A stretch of DNA of 64,000 nt, taken from NCBI GenBank assembly GCA_026400355.1, contig JAPLPE010000036.1, positions 122,873 through 186,872 on the forward strand, written 5' to 3'. The position numbers and the translations under genes are program-made. The DNA is from Rhodobacterales bacterium. GTDB lineage: Bacteria; Pseudomonadota; Alphaproteobacteria; Rhodobacterales; Rhodobacteraceae. This document shows, piece after piece, positions 63,864-64,000 of this stretch. Under the pieces are notes generated by a model. The model ran no database searches, was not told where the DNA came from, and worked only from the letters and a program-made list of their open reading frames with translations. Position 1 is the first letter of the stretch, and every line of letters starts with the position of its first letter.

Positions 63864-64000
63864 GAGCGTGTTGCGGTCATCGCGATTCAGGATTCCCTTG
63901 AGGCTTGATCTGTGATTCCCTGTCTGCGAGGCAGATATGGGGGTCAACGATGGGCAAGCCGCATCCTGTAGAGCTCCGGCAGCGGGTGGTGGACCATGTG
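63864..64000 (+). mobile_element. IS630-family insertion sequence, left end (truncated by window edge)
   Basis: The symporter reading frame is broken at a TA dinucleotide (63862-63863), the target that IS630/Tc1-type elements duplicate. The terminal sequence GAGCGTGTTGCGGTCATCGC follows, then an 86-base leader and a transposase start. The right end, second TA and inverted repeat lie outside the window. Confidence 0.75.
63950..64000 (+). CDS. IS630-family transposase (N-terminal 17 codons only)
   Basis: ATG at 63950 opens MGKPHPVELRQRVVDHV, the start of the helix-turn-helix DNA-binding region shared by IS630-family transposases. The rest, including the DDE catalytic domain, is beyond the window edge. 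No strong ribosome-binding site is visible upstream. Confidence 0.7.
   Translation, partial: MGKPHPVELRQRVVDHV

Overview
The window is high-GC (roughly 60-65% by eye), densely packed bacterial chromosome. The gene families point to an alphaproteobacterium, most likely Rhodobacteraceae: coxSLM-type molybdenum hydroxylase genes with coxD/coxE, an RTX/Hint_2 secreted protein remnant, an alphaproteobacterial-type MetG, ureEFG, an IS630-family element, and frequent ATGA/GTGA stop-start overlaps. No rRNA, tRNA or CRISPR array was seen. Genus-level placement is not supported.

Layout. 1-12.6 kb: end of smpB, an M20 amidohydrolase beside a wrecked hydantoinase-B gene, lipocalin lipoprotein plus Tas-like aldo/keto reductase, an MFS transporter, DUF1003 and DUF808 membrane proteins, metG, a YdeI-family protein, an HtrA/Deg-type protease and an MltB-like transglycosylase. 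12.6-14.3 kb: a multiply frameshifted RTX/Hint_2 gene. 14.6-25.2 kb: a molybdenum hydroxylase locus, coxD-coxE and coxG-coxS-coxL-coxM on the plus strand. Between them, on the minus strand, lies a LuxR-type regulator / FIST-domain / PAS hybrid kinase operon that resembles the NosP-NahK-ErbR arrangement of Pseudomonas. 25.2-30.3 kb: a tightly coupled minus-strand operon (phospholipase-D protein, two halves of a TPP enzyme, pxpA-pxpB-pxpC). 30.4-34.7 kb: RND efflux adaptor and pump. 34.9-37 kb: HdeD-like and AI-2E/PerM membrane proteins, and a DUF1905/YdeI protein.

37-43.1 kb: a urease locus with ureC, ureE, ureF, a DUF3995 membrane protein and ureG. It has no ureA, ureB or ureD and is split by a porin and a nonsense-interrupted exported protein. 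43.4-46.3 kb: gene decay (a PAS pseudogene and a second nonsense-interrupted exported protein) around a 62-residue exported protein and a DUF2092 protein. 46.3-54 kb: an SH3-domain protein, an OmpR/QseC-type two-component system, and a plus-strand exported redox module. The module comprises a PepSY protein with an acidic tail, an Asp-rich secreted protein, a DUF2271 protein carrying an ApbE-type flavinylation motif, a PepSY-membrane/flavodoxin/ferredoxin-reductase fusion, and ApbE itself. 54-64 kb: a P-type ATPase, an SDR, a BNR-repeat protein, a DEAD-box helicase, peptidase T, and a gltS-type symporter cut by an IS630-family element at the window edge.

Two regions deserve most attention. One is the FIST/hybrid-kinase/regulator cassette inside the form II cox locus, which could be a gas- or redox-sensing circuit for the hydroxylase. 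The other is the PepSY/DUF2271/flavodoxin-reductase/ApbE module, which reads as a transmembrane flavin electron-transfer chain with its own two-component system next door.
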